Below are positions 1 to 7,938 of a stretch of 13,266 nt of DNA, one piece after another. The DNA comes from Clostridia bacterium (GTDB lineage: Bacteria > Bacillota > Clostridia > Saccharofermentanales > Saccharofermentanaceae): assembly GCA_017881645.1 (NCBI GenBank), contig JADGQQ010000070.1, positions 1 through 13,266 on the forward strand. Direction: 5' to 3'. Position 1 is the stretch's first letter. The number at the start of each line of letters is the position of its first letter. The position numbers and the translations under genes are program-made. The notes under the pieces were generated by a model, which was not told where the DNA came from, ran no database searches, and saw only the letters and a list, made by a program, of their open reading frames with translations.

Positions 1-16
1 AAGTGAGGGTTCAACA

Positions 17-1198
17 ATGTGGAGAAAATGTGTCGTTACTCTTCTTTCAATCGTTCTGATTCTTCCGCTCCTGGCTTCCTGTTCAAGTTCGAAAAATGAC
101 AAGAATCAATCAACAACTTCCGCTTCACAGTCTGTTTCAGCGACGGATACAACCGTTGCAGCAACAGTACCCGCAGAAACAACCGCTGTGGACATCGGAC
201 CCGGGCCGACGAGTGTTCCGGTGGTTACAGCCAGAGTTGTTGACACATATGGACAGCTTCAGGTAATCGGCACGAATTTATGTGATGCAACAGGAACTCC
301 GGTGCAACTCAAGGGAATGAGTCTCCATGGTTTAAATTTTGTCGGCAATTTTATCACACCGGCTAGTTTTCAGACGCTTGCCGAAGATTGGGGATGTTCG
401 GTGATCCGACTTCCGCTTTATACCGAATCTGAATGCTATATAGCTTACCCGGATCAATATTATAAAGTTCTGTGTGACGGGATTGATACGTGTATAGCGC
501 AGGGTGTTTATGTAATTGTTGACTGGCATATCCTGTCGGATGGAAATCCAATGACGTATTTGCCCGAGTCGCTGGATCTTTTCACGAAAATTTCCGAAAA
601 ATACGGATCAACACCCAATGTGCTTTACGAAATTTGCAATGAACCGAACAGCGGTCATACCGGAAACCCGGATCAGGCGATTACATGGGCCGGGGACGTA
701 AAACCCTATGCCGAGCAGGTCGTCGCAGCGATTCGCGCGAATGATCCGGATAATATTATTATTATTGGCAGTCCTGACTGGAGCAAAGAGGTGGATGTAG
801 CCGCTGCCGATCCGGTTGCCGGAACAAATCTTATGTATGCGGTTCACTTCTATTCCGGATCTCACGGGCAGGAACTGCGCGACAAAATGGATGCCGCCAT
901 GGCATTGGGCGTCGCTATATTTGTTTCAGAATGGGGCGCAACGGACAATACCGGTGGCGGTGCATTATATTTGAATGAGACCGATACCTGGCTGAACTAT
1001 TTGGATACACACATGATAAGCTGGTGTAACTGGTCCATTGGCAGTTCTATCGCAGAAAAAACGAATGCGCTTAAAATGGCATCGAGCATTCTAACACCGC
1101 TTGAAAAAAATGCTGCTCATTGGCCGGATAAATTCATTACAACCTCAGGATTATATGTTAGAAGCAAGCTTCTTGGAATACCTTATACAGAAAGCTGA
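17..1198 (+). CDS. GH5 (subfamily 2-like) endoglucanase, predicted surface lipoprotein
   Basis: This 393-residue protein is probably an endo-beta-1,4-glucanase that cleaves cellulose or related beta-glucans outside the cell. A basic N-terminus and hydrophobic stretch end in the lipobox LLASC with Cys22, so it should be lipid-anchored. A Ser/Thr/Ala-rich linker (about 23-70) leads to a catalytic barrel (about 77-370). Family signatures seen are QLKGMSLHG (His104), RLPLY (Arg131), DWHILSDG (His171), YEICNEPN with acid/base Glu209, HFYSGSHG (His277) and FVSEWGATD with nucleophile Glu305. The order and wording match Bacillus Cel5A-type GH5_2 enzymes. No carbohydrate-binding or dockerin module follows, so it is a lone catalytic domain. 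The start has GAGGG at 5-9, seven nt upstream. A second lipoprotein gene begins 13 nt after its stop and may be co-transcribed. Family assignment is firm; exact substrate is inferred. Confidence 0.93.
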   Translation: MWRKCVVTLLSIVLILPLLASCSSSKNDKNQSTTSASQSVSATDTTVAATVPAETTAVDIGPGPTSVPVVTARVVDTYGQLQVIGTNLCDATGTPVQLKGMSLHGLNFVGNFITPASFQTLAEDWGCSVIRLPLYTESECYIAYPDQYYKVLCDGIDTCIAQGVYVIVDWHILSDGNPMTYLPESLDLFTKISEKYGSTPNVLYEICNEPNSGHTGNPDQAITWAGDVKPYAEQVVAAIRANDPDNIIIIGSPDWSKEVDVAAADPVAGTNLMYAVHFYSGSHGQELRDKMDAAMALGVAIFVSEWGATDNTGGGALYLNETDTWLNYLDTHMISWCNWSIGSSIAEKTNALKMASSILTPLEKNAAHWPDKFITTSGLYVRSKLLGIPYTES

Positions 1199-1211
1199 GG
1201 ACCTGACATAC

Positions 1212-2348
1212 ATGTCAAGATTTTCACGAATCACCTGCATTTTGATTTTTCTGCTGGCCGTGTCCGGCTGTTCTCTCTCTGCTTCAACTTCCAAACAAAG
1301 CATACCGGATCGGCCGGACTCGAAATATTACACCGATGCATCTGTTTTTGAAAGTCCGTCAGCAACTCCGACACCTGTGCCGACAATAACCCCGACTCCG
1401 ACACCTGAGCCGACTCCTACCCCTCTGGTGAAACAGATTGTAGTGAGTTTTGCAGGTGACTGTACATTGGGTCAAAATGTCGGAACACAAAACAACAGCA
1501 ATAGTTATTCGAGTATTATCGGAACGGATTATGCCTATCCGTTTAAAAACGCAGTTGATATTTTGAGCAGGGACGACCTGTCACTTGTGAATTTAGAGGG
1601 AACACTTACCAGTTCAGACAAAGCCAGAGATAAGGAGTTTGCGTTCAAGGGACCTGAAGATTTTGTAAAAATTCTTACGCTGGGCAGCATAGAGGCGGTA
1701 AACCTTGCAAACAATCATTCATATGATTATGCAGATAAAGGTCTGAAAGATACAAAAGATACACTGGATTCCGCCGGCATATCCTGGAGTATGGATTCAA
1801 CATATGCCATACATGAAGTAAACGGCGTTAAAATCGGTATGGCGGGTTTTCTGTTCCCGTACGACTTGCAGCCTATCTATGATGCGATTGACTCACTGCG
1901 GAGTCAGGGCTGTGAAATTGTTATTATTTCAGTCCATACTGGGGTGGAAAAAATGTATGAACCGGAACCGCAGGCGGTTGAGATGGCTCATGCGATTATT
2001 GACCACGGTGCGGACATTTATGTCGGACATCATCCTCATCGTCTTCAACCGATCGAACTCTATAACGGGAAATACATTTTATATAGTTTATCCAATTTCA
2101 CCTTTGGCGGTCAGCCGAATCTTACGGATCCGGATACCGCTATCGTTCAATGCACTTTTTCGCTTTCAATAGCAACAGACAAGGTCATCGGAAACACTTT
2201 GCATGTGATTCCTTTTTCAATGACTTCGTCGTTCCCGAATAACGATTACTGTCCGGTACCCTATGAACAGGGTTCGGATGCTTATCTGAGGGTTTTTGAC
2301 AAACTGAATTGGTCAGAGGATCTTGAAACGTATGCGGGATTTGACTGA
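1212..2348 (+). CDS. CapA/PgsA-family (poly-gamma-glutamate capsule type) lipoprotein
   Basis: The product is a 378-residue member of the CapA family, metallophosphatase-fold proteins tied to poly-gamma-glutamate or capsule synthesis; many members have no proven substrate. The ATG at 1212 is chosen over an upstream in-frame ATG at 1101 because it places a signal peptide at the N-terminus with lipobox AVSGC (Cys20), whereas the longer form would bury it and overlap the preceding gene by 98 nt. Residues about 48-72 form a Pro-Thr linker. The catalytic-type domain (about 75-340) shows AGDCTLG (81-87), VNLEGTL (126-132), NLANNHSYDY (164-173), VGHHPHRLQP (271-280) and YSLSNFTFGG (291-300). The usual HxGxE motif appears as VHTGVE (241-246). 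The neighbour upstream is a lipoprotein glucanase, so a cell-surface role is likely. No capB/capC-like gene is visible nearby. Confidence 0.85.
   Translation: MSRFSRITCILIFLLAVSGCSLSASTSKQSIPDRPDSKYYTDASVFESPSATPTPVPTITPTPTPEPTPTPLVKQIVVSFAGDCTLGQNVGTQNNSNSYSSIIGTDYAYPFKNAVDILSRDDLSLVNLEGTLTSSDKARDKEFAFKGPEDFVKILTLGSIEAVNLANNHSYDYADKGLKDTKDTLDSAGISWSMDSTYAIHEVNGVKIGMAGFLFPYDLQPIYDAIDSLRSQGCEIVIISVHTGVEKMYEPEPQAVEMAHAIIDHGADIYVGHHPHRLQPIELYNGKYILYSLSNFTFGGQPNLTDPDTAIVQCTFSLSIATDKVIGNTLHVIPFSMTSSFPNNDYCPVPYEQGSDAYLRVFDKLNWSEDLETYAGFD
1365..1414 (+). repeat. In-frame direct repeat encoding the Pro-Thr linker
   Basis: Two 20-nt copies (1365-1384 and 1395-1414) differ at one base and lie exactly 30 nt, or ten codons, apart. 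Each encodes TPTPxPT. The repeat builds the low-complexity linker of the CapA-family lipoprotein. A unit that is a multiple of three can expand or shrink without breaking the frame, so linker length could vary between strains (inference). Confidence 0.8.
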
Positions 2349-2399
2349 AATATCTGACGTTGGCATAACTCCGGAGCGGTTATTAACGCATCACTGTGA

Positions 2400-2428
2400 T
2401 TGACGAATGAGTAAGACATTGTTACTAT
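2400..2428 (+). promoter_or_regulatory. Predicted sigma-A promoter for the purine operon
   Basis: A -35 box TTGACG (2400-2405) and a -10 box TACTAT (2423-2428) are separated by exactly 17 nt. Initiation would be expected near 2434-2436, leaving about 54 nt before the preferred TTG start of purE. That leader is too short for a purine riboswitch, and none of the conserved guanine-aptamer segments are visible upstream. No convincing pair of PurR boxes is seen either; there is only a single CGAA at 2404-2407. Confidence 0.6.
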
Positions 2429-2473
2429 TCTTATAGCATAGACTTATAAATCCGGCTGTGCATGTTTTCAAAG

Positions 2474-2491
2474 AAGGCGGTGAACAAATTG
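2474..2491 (+). promoter_or_regulatory. Ribosome binding site deciding a TTG start for purE
   Basis: AAGGCGGTG at 2474-2482 differs from the consensus AAGGAGGTG at one position and ends six nt before TTG at 2489. The alternative ATG at 2462 has no recognisable Shine-Dalgarno sequence, and the residues it would add (MFSKKAVNK) are not part of the PurE fold. The TTG start gives a 169-residue protein, the same length as Escherichia coli PurE. Confidence 0.75.
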
Positions 2492-2998
2492 GCTGATTTC
2501 AAGGTGCTGGTCGTGATGGGGAGTGATTCTGACTTTCCGGTAATGGAGAGTTGTTTCAAGATCCTGCAGAAATTCGAAATCCCATTTGAAGCCCGAATAT
2601 GTTCGGCTCACCGTTCTCCTTATCAGGCAGCTCAACTGGCTTCCACTGCGAAAGCGTCAGGTTTTGGTGTGATCATTGCGGCTGCGGGACTTGCCGCTCA
2701 TTTGCCGGGTGTTTTAGCTGCTTATACAATTCTTCCGGTCATCGGTGTCCCGTGTAAAGGCGGAGCGCTTAACGGTGTTGACGCTTTGTATGCGATTGTT
2801 CAAATGCCGACAGGTATACCGGTTGCAACGGTCGCGATTGACGGGGCAGCCAATGCCGCTATTTTAGCTGCGCAGATTCTGGCTCTTCAGAATGAGTCAT
2901 TGGCACAGGTTCTTGAAACATATAAGAAGGAACTTGAGGCATCGGTCGAAAAAAGAAATGAATGTCTTGCGGAGAAACTTGTATCTATCGGGGAGTGA
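2489..2998 (+). CDS. purE: PurE, N5-carboxyaminoimidazole ribonucleotide mutase (class I type)
   Basis: PurE converts N5-CAIR to CAIR in de novo purine synthesis. The 169-residue chain shows the class I landmarks in order: VVMGSDSDFP near the N-terminus, CSAHRSP for the catalytic His loop, AAHLPGVLAAY, and GVDALYAIVQMP followed by GIPVATVAIDGAANAA. The AAHLPG segment separates it from the animal/treponemal class II enzyme that uses free CO2 and AIR directly. TTG at 2489 is preferred for its strong ribosome binding site; a longer form from ATG 2462 is possible but less likely. It opens the purE-F-N-H-D operon, with purF 9 nt downstream. No purK (which makes N5-CAIR) is present in this window, so how its substrate forms cannot be judged here. 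The loop reads PCKGGAL where many class I enzymes have a Ser-containing version. Confidence 0.93.
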   Translation: MADFKVLVVMGSDSDFPVMESCFKILQKFEIPFEARICSAHRSPYQAAQLASTAKASGFGVIIAAAGLAAHLPGVLAAYTILPVIGVPCKGGALNGVDALYAIVQMPTGIPVATVAIDGAANAAILAAQILALQNESLAQVLETYKKELEASVEKRNECLAEKLVSIGE

Positions 2999-3007
2999 AA
3001 TACAAAA

Positions 3008-4438
3008 ATGAGTAAAAGGGAATGGGTAGAGGAATGTGGTGTCTTCGGTGTTTTTGACACAGCCGGAATTCTTTCGGATGCGGCAAGAATATCCTACTTT
3101 GGTTTATTTGCGCTTCAGCATAGAGGACAGGAATCAGCGGGTATTGCAGTAAATCAGAACGGACGGATTCTTTGCCATAAGGAACAGGGTCTGGTTGTAG
3201 AAGTTTTCGATGACATGACTCTGCAGACGATGCGCGGACATGCCGCCGTTGCCCATGTACGATACCCTTCCTCGGACGAAGCAGGGTATGATTCAGTACA
3301 GCCCATGCAGATCAAGTCTAAATCCGGGCAACTCGCCATTTCTCATAACGGAGCGATAACGAATGCGGAAGAAATTCGCAATCACTTGAAACAGGCGGGT
3401 GCGATTTTTCAGACATCTGCGGATTTTGAGGTGCTGCTTTCCCTGCTGGCCAGAAACAGGATTACCACCGAATGTATTGAAGATGCGATTTTACAGATGA
3501 TGGCGGAAATCACCGGTGCATATTCTATCGTAATCCTCACAAACAACAAGCTGGTCGGAGTCCGGGATCCGTTGGGCATCCGCCCTCTTGTTCTCGGACA
3601 ATTGGGAACATCGTATGTGCTTGCATCTGAAAGCTGCGCTCTCGATGCTGTCGGTGCTGTATTGATTCGCGATATCCTGCCAGGCGAAGTTATTACAATT
3701 TCGGCTGAAGGCGTTTCATCACGGTTTTTTGTGCCTGAAGAAACTGCCCGGAAACAGGGCCGCATATGTATTTTTGAATTTGTCTATTTTGCCCGTCCGG
3801 ATAGTTTTCTTGAAGGCGCGAGCGTGAATGAATCCCGTATCAATACAGGCCGCATTCTTGCGAAAGAGGCTCCCTGTGATTGCGATTTGGTCGTAGGCGC
3901 ACCCGATTCGGGTCTCGCTGCCGCAATGGGATATGCAATGGAAAGCGGCCTGCCGTATGGGTCGGCTCTTCTTAAGAACCGGTATGTTGCCCGGACATTT
4001 ATTCAGCCGACACAGCTGCAGCGCGAAATGTCGGTCAAAATGAAGTTCTCCGTTCTGAAACCCGCTGTGGAAGGAAAGCGCATTCTGATGGTAGACGATT
4101 CCATCATACGCGGTACCACTACCAAACATAATATTTCTCTGCTGAGAGATGCCGGAGCGAAAGAAGTCCATATGCGAGTTGCTTCCCCGCCGGTAAGGTA
4201 TCCATGTTTTTATGGCATCAATACACCGGATCAAAAGGAACTTACTGCAGGATTTTTATCGGTTGAAGAAGTTCGTCAGATGATCGGTGCTGATTCGTTA
4301 TCTTATGTGAGTCTCCAGGGTCTCAAATCCTCTACTGCCGGAATCCATTGCGGACACTGTGCTTCCTGTTTTGACGGCGAATTTCCTGCAGGTGTTCCCG
4401 CGAAGCATAAAGATCAAATACACCGTATTCACTGGTAA
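3008..4438 (+). CDS. purF: PurF, glutamine PRPP amidotransferase (Fe-S type)
   Basis: PurF catalyses the first committed purine step, making phosphoribosylamine from PRPP and glutamine. The 476-residue chain is an N-terminal Ntn-hydrolase glutaminase joined to a phosphoribosyltransferase domain. Residues 1-9 form a propeptide before Cys10 of ECGVFG, which becomes the catalytic nucleophile after self-cleavage, as in Bacillus. SHNG (112-115) and LQHRGQES (36-43) belong to the glutaminase; VDDSIIRGTT (362-371) is the PRPP loop. Cys254, Cys400, and the cluster CGHCASC (448-454) align with the four cysteine positions that hold a 4Fe-4S cluster in the Bacillus subtilis enzyme, so oxygen-sensitive cluster-dependent stability is expected. 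The usual HVRYAT is HVRYPS here (83-88). GGGGAG at 2990-2995 serves as ribosome binding site with a longish 12-nt spacer. purN follows after 17 nt, without the usual purM between. Confidence 0.97.
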   Translation: MSKREWVEECGVFGVFDTAGILSDAARISYFGLFALQHRGQESAGIAVNQNGRILCHKEQGLVVEVFDDMTLQTMRGHAAVAHVRYPSSDEAGYDSVQPMQIKSKSGQLAISHNGAITNAEEIRNHLKQAGAIFQTSADFEVLLSLLARNRITTECIEDAILQMMAEITGAYSIVILTNNKLVGVRDPLGIRPLVLGQLGTSYVLASESCALDAVGAVLIRDILPGEVITISAEGVSSRFFVPEETARKQGRICIFEFVYFARPDSFLEGASVNESRINTGRILAKEAPCDCDLVVGAPDSGLAAAMGYAMESGLPYGSALLKNRYVARTFIQPTQLQREMSVKMKFSVLKPAVEGKRILMVDDSIIRGTTTKHNISLLRDAGAKEVHMRVASPPVRYPCFYGINTPDQKELTAGFLSVEEVRQMIGADSLSYVSLQGLKSSTAGIHCGHCASCFDGEFPAGVPAKHKDQIHRIHW

Positions 4439-4455
4439 GGAGACAAAAGCTGTAC

Positions 4456-5082
4456 ATGAATATAGCCGTACTTGTTTCGGGTGGTGGAACAAATCTTCAA
4501 GCGATCATCGATCAGATCGAGAGTCAGACGCTTCATAACGTCACGATTTCAAGTGTCATATCTTCATCACACAATGCTTATGCTCTGGAACGTGCCAAAC
4601 AGCACGGGATTCCGTCTCTGATTATAGCTAAAAAGGACTATCCGGATTTTGATTCATATGATACTGCAATGCTCGAGGCTCTTTCAGACAAGGGAATTGA
4701 ACTTGTTGTCCTTGCGGGATTTTTGTCACTGCTGGGTCCCAAGGTCCTGACGGCGTTTTCAAACAGAATTATTAATGTGCATCCTTCTCTTATTCCGGCA
4801 TTTTGCGGTCATGGCATGTACGGGATCAAACCGCATGAAGCCGCACTGATGAAGGGCGTCCGGATTTCAGGTGCAACGATCCATTTCGTGAATGAAAAAT
4901 ACGATGAAGGTCCGATTCTTCTTCAAAGATCCATAGAAGTCAGGGAAGACGATACACCGCAAAGCCTCCAGCAGAGAATCATGCTGCAATGTGAGCAGGT
5001 CATACTGCCGGAAGCCATTCAGCTTATAGCAGACCAAAGGGTACTCATAGAAAACAACCGGGCACATATATTACAGGCGTGA
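4456..5082 (+). CDS. purN: PurN, phosphoribosylglycinamide formyltransferase
   Basis: PurN transfers a formyl group from 10-formyl-tetrahydrofolate to GAR, giving FGAR. The 208-residue length fits the family. VLVSGGGTNLQAI (6-18) is the phosphate-binding N-terminal segment. The catalytic triad is visible: Asn107 and His109 in INVHPSLIPAF, and Asp150 in KYDEGPI. The insertion around CGHGMYG (117-123) is the form common in clostridial PurN. An AAGGAG at 4437-4442 overlaps the purF stop and sits 13 nt upstream, longer than ideal, which suggests coupling to purF translation. It lies 19 nt before purH. purM, whose product normally uses the FGAM made downstream of this step, is absent from the cluster. 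Confidence 0.96.
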   Translation: MNIAVLVSGGGTNLQAIIDQIESQTLHNVTISSVISSSHNAYALERAKQHGIPSLIIAKKDYPDFDSYDTAMLEALSDKGIELVVLAGFLSLLGPKVLTAFSNRIINVHPSLIPAFCGHGMYGIKPHEAALMKGVRISGATIHFVNEKYDEGPILLQRSIEVREDDTPQSLQQRIMLQCEQVILPEAIQLIADQRVLIENNRAHILQA

Positions 5083-5101
5083 TCGCGAAAGAGGGAAGAT
5101 T

Positions 5102-6646
5102 ATGATTAAGAGAGCTATTATCAGTGTTTCAGACAAAGCAGGAATCGCGGACTTTTCCAGAAAACTCGTTGAAATGGGGATTGAGATTCTTACAACGGGA
5201 GGAACTGCCAAGCTTCTCGCATCCGAAGGAATTCCCTGTAAAGAAGTCGCGGAAGTGACAGGTTTCCCGGAGTGTCTGGATGGCCGTGTAAAGACTCTTC
5301 ATCCGCGTATTCATGGAGGAATTCTTGCCATTCGATCCAATCCGGAACACATGAAGCGCATTGAGGATCTTGGCATTGAGACGATTGATCTGATCGTTGT
5401 AAATCTGTATCCTTTCAAATCAACAATCCAGAAGCCGAAAGTTGAATTTGACGAGTGTGTAGAGAACATAGATATCGGCGGTCCTTCGATGCTGCGTGCA
5501 GCGGCGAAAAACCATCGGGATGTCACTGTTGTTACAGATCCGGCGGATTATGATCTTGTTCTTCGCCAGATTTCTTCTACAGGTGACACAAGCTACCAGA
5601 CAAGATTTAATCTTGCGAGAAAAGTTTTCGAACATACGGCAGCTTATGATGCTCTGATCGCGCAGTATTTTCAATCACGGACACCGGAGAAAGAACTTCC
5701 CGACTTATATACGATCACCTTCGACAAAGTAAGTGAACTCCGATACGGAGAGAATCCTCATCAGTCAGCAACATTCTTCCGTAATGCGATCCCTGTGGCT
5801 GGAAGTCTTTCCGAAGCGGTGCAAAAAAACGGCAAAGAATTGTCCTACAATAACATCGCGGATGCGGATGCGACCATCTGCTGTCTGAAGGAGTTCTCCG
5901 AGCCTACGGTTGTTGCCGTGAAACACGCCAATCCTTGCGGCGTCGGTTCGGCCGATACGATTTTCGAAGCCTGGGGAAAAGCATTTGAATCGGACAAAGT
6001 GTCCATATTTGGAGGAATTGTTGCAGCCAATCGTGAAATCGATGCGAAAACCGCCGAAGAAATGAGCAAGATTTTTCTTGAGGTCATCATTGCTCCATCG
6101 TATTCCCCGGAGGCTCTTGAAATTCTTTGTGCAAAAAAGAACCTTCGCGTCCTTGAACTGCCGGCCATTACGGCACCGATTCCTGAGAATGAATTAAACT
6201 ACAAACGTGTGCTCGGCGGACTTCTGGTACAGGATCACGACAGAAATATCTATAATGAAAAAGATATCCGCACGGTTACCAAAAACGAGCCGGATCCGGG
6301 TCTTCTGGAAGATATGAAGTTTGCGATGAAAGTCGTAAAATATGTAAAATCCAATGCCATTGTCGTCGTTAAAAATAAGCAGACCGTGGGCATCGGTCCC
6401 GGACAGACAAACCGGATCGGATCAGCTGAGATTGCCTTCCGGTTTGCAGGAGACAAAACGAAGGGCGCCGTTCTCGGTTCCGATGCTTTCTTCCCGTTCA
6501 GTGACTGTGTGGATGCGGCTCATGAAGCCGGCATCGCAGCAATCGTTCAGCCGGGAGGCTCCATGCGCGACCAGGAGTCCATTGATGCATGCAATACGTA
6601 CGGCATTCCGATGGTTTTCACAGGTACCCGTCATTTCCGTCATTAA
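5102..6646 (+). CDS. purH: PurH, bifunctional AICAR transformylase / IMP cyclohydrolase
   Basis: PurH performs the last two steps of IMP synthesis: formylation of AICAR and ring closure. The 514-residue length is typical. The N-terminal cyclohydrolase domain (about 1-195) has ISVSDKAG, TTGGT and GRVKTLHPRIHGG (61-73). The transformylase part shows RYGENPHQ (214-221), AVKHANPCG with Lys274-His275 as the catalytic pair, GPGQTNR (432-438), GSDAFFPFSD and the usual C-terminal RHFRH. GAGGGA at 5091-5096 is five nt before the ATG. It is embedded between purN (19 nt) and purD (26 nt). Nothing is missing or unusual. Confidence 0.98.
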   Translation: MIKRAIISVSDKAGIADFSRKLVEMGIEILTTGGTAKLLASEGIPCKEVAEVTGFPECLDGRVKTLHPRIHGGILAIRSNPEHMKRIEDLGIETIDLIVVNLYPFKSTIQKPKVEFDECVENIDIGGPSMLRAAAKNHRDVTVVTDPADYDLVLRQISSTGDTSYQTRFNLARKVFEHTAAYDALIAQYFQSRTPEKELPDLYTITFDKVSELRYGENPHQSATFFRNAIPVAGSLSEAVQKNGKELSYNNIADADATICCLKEFSEPTVVAVKHANPCGVGSADTIFEAWGKAFESDKVSIFGGIVAANREIDAKTAEEMSKIFLEVIIAPSYSPEALEILCAKKNLRVLELPAITAPIPENELNYKRVLGGLLVQDHDRNIYNEKDIRTVTKNEPDPGLLEDMKFAMKVVKYVKSNAIVVVKNKQTVGIGPGQTNRIGSAEIAFRFAGDKTKGAVLGSDAFFPFSDCVDAAHEAGIAAIVQPGGSMRDQESIDACNTYGIPMVFTGTRHFRH

Positions 6647-6672
6647 TTTTCCATCATCGGAGGGAATCGAAT

Positions 6673-7938
6673 ATGAAAGTACTTGTCGTTGGGGGCGGGG
6701 GCAGAGAACATGCAATCTGCTGGAAACTGAAACAAAGTCCGCGGGTTACGGAGCTCTTCTGCGCGCCGGGGAACGGCGGTATTGCTGAAATTGCGACATG
6801 TGTTCCGATTTCGGCAATTGCATTGGACGAAATGGTCGACTATGCAGTCAAAGAAAAATTTGACCTTGTGTTTGTTGCACCGGATGACCCTTTGGCTCTC
6901 GGACTCGTCGACCGTCTCGAAAAAGCCGGCGTTCGGGCGTATGGACCGCACGCCAACGCAGCTATTATTGAGGCATCAAAGTCATTTTCCAAGAACCTCA
7001 TGAAAAAGTACGGGATACCAACGGCAAATTATGAGATTTTCTCGGATAAACAGTTGGCACTGGACTATTTGGACAAGCAGGATATGCCCATCGTTATCAA
7101 GGCGGACGGTCTTGCGCTCGGTAAGGGAGTCATCATTGCCGCTACAAAAGAAGAGGCAGGAAATGCTGTCATTTCCATGATGGAAGATCAGAAATTCGGG
7201 AATGCCGGAAAAACAGTCGTCATAGAGGAATGCATGTCAGGACCGGAACTTACGGTGCTTGCATTTTCCGACGGCATCACCGTTCTTCCGATGATTTCTT
7301 CAAGGGATCATAAACGGGCATTTGACAGGGACCTCGGAAAGAATACAGGCGGCATGGGCGCCGTTACACCGGGAGCCGATCTCTCGCCTCAAGAAGAGAA
7401 ATATATGTTTGACGCTATTTTTCTTCCGACCATTCAGGCCCTAAGCGCAGAAGGACGGCCTTTTATCGGAGTCATATATTTCGGACTGATGCTGACAGCG
7501 ACCGGCCCGCGTGTGATCGAATACAATGCGCGTTTCGGGGATCCGGAAGCGCAAGCTGTTCTTCCGAGGCTGAACAATGACCTGATGGATATCATTGACG
7601 CATGCATGAATCAGACATTAGATCAGGTTCAGCTCTCATGGAAACCCGGTGCATCCTGCTGCGTTGTTATGGCATCGGGCGGGTATCCGGATGCATACCA
7701 GACCGGATATGAGATTACCGGAATACAGGATACCGGACGCATTGTATTTCATGCAGGAACGAAAATCGTTGGCCAAAAAGTTGTTACTTCCGGCGGCCGC
7801 GTGCTCTGCGTATATGCCGACGCGCCTTCAATGGAAGAAGCTATTGATTCGGCATATGCTGGTGTTTCGAGAATTTCATTTAAGGACATGCATTTCCGCA
7901 GAGACATCGGACGGACTCTGCCGGGAGGAAAAGATTGA
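6673..7938 (+). CDS. purD: PurD, phosphoribosylamine-glycine ligase (GAR synthetase)
   Basis: PurD joins phosphoribosylamine and glycine with ATP, the second step of purine synthesis. ATG at 6673 is chosen because GGAGGG (6659-6664) lies eight nt upstream and the protein then starts directly with the conserved MKVLVVGGGGREHA; an in-frame ATG at 6589 would overlap purH and add unrelated residues. The 421-residue chain is an ATP-grasp enzyme: nucleotide-binding IVIKADGLALGKG (140-152), NTGGMGA (224-230), and the metal-binding EYNARFGDPEAQ (283-294). VAPDDPL (68-74) replaces the more familiar GPE-containing version, a conservative change. Its TGA stop overlaps the TTG start of the next gene by 4 nt, so the NAD-related gene downstream is probably translated by coupling to purD. 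Confidence 0.97.
   Translation: MKVLVVGGGGREHAICWKLKQSPRVTELFCAPGNGGIAEIATCVPISAIALDEMVDYAVKEKFDLVFVAPDDPLALGLVDRLEKAGVRAYGPHANAAIIEASKSFSKNLMKKYGIPTANYEIFSDKQLALDYLDKQDMPIVIKADGLALGKGVIIAATKEEAGNAVISMMEDQKFGNAGKTVVIEECMSGPELTVLAFSDGITVLPMISSRDHKRAFDRDLGKNTGGMGAVTPGADLSPQEEKYMFDAIFLPTIQALSAEGRPFIGVIYFGLMLTATGPRVIEYNARFGDPEAQAVLPRLNNDLMDIIDACMNQTLDQVQLSWKPGASCCVVMASGGYPDAYQTGYEITGIQDTGRIVFHAGTKIVGQKVVTSGGRVLCVYADAPSMEEAIDSAYAGVSRISFKDMHFRRDIGRTLPGGKD
7923..7937 (+). promoter_or_regulatory. Ribosome binding site and TTG start overlapping the purD stop
   Basis: GGGAGG at 7923-7928 ends six nt before TTG at 7935. The TTGA tetranucleotide (7935-7938) contains both the start codon and the purD stop. 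No other start is possible without losing the NadD nucleotide-binding motif, which begins at residue 7; the next ATG in frame (7992) would remove it. Confidence 0.85.

Noticed and set aside
1101..1211. Upstream ATG start for the CapA-family gene
   Set aside because: It would overlap the glucanase gene by 98 nt and bury a clear lipoprotein signal peptide; ATG at 1212 fits better.
2349..2461. Possible purine riboswitch or terminator between the CapA gene and purE
   Set aside because: No conserved aptamer segments are seen, the predicted leader is only about 54 nt, and the small hairpin near 2366-2382 has no T tract.
6354..6788. Plus-strand reading frame of 144 codons across the purH-purD junction
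   Set aside because: It overlaps the certain purH and purD frames, and its product is low-quality Arg/Ser-rich sequence with no domain.
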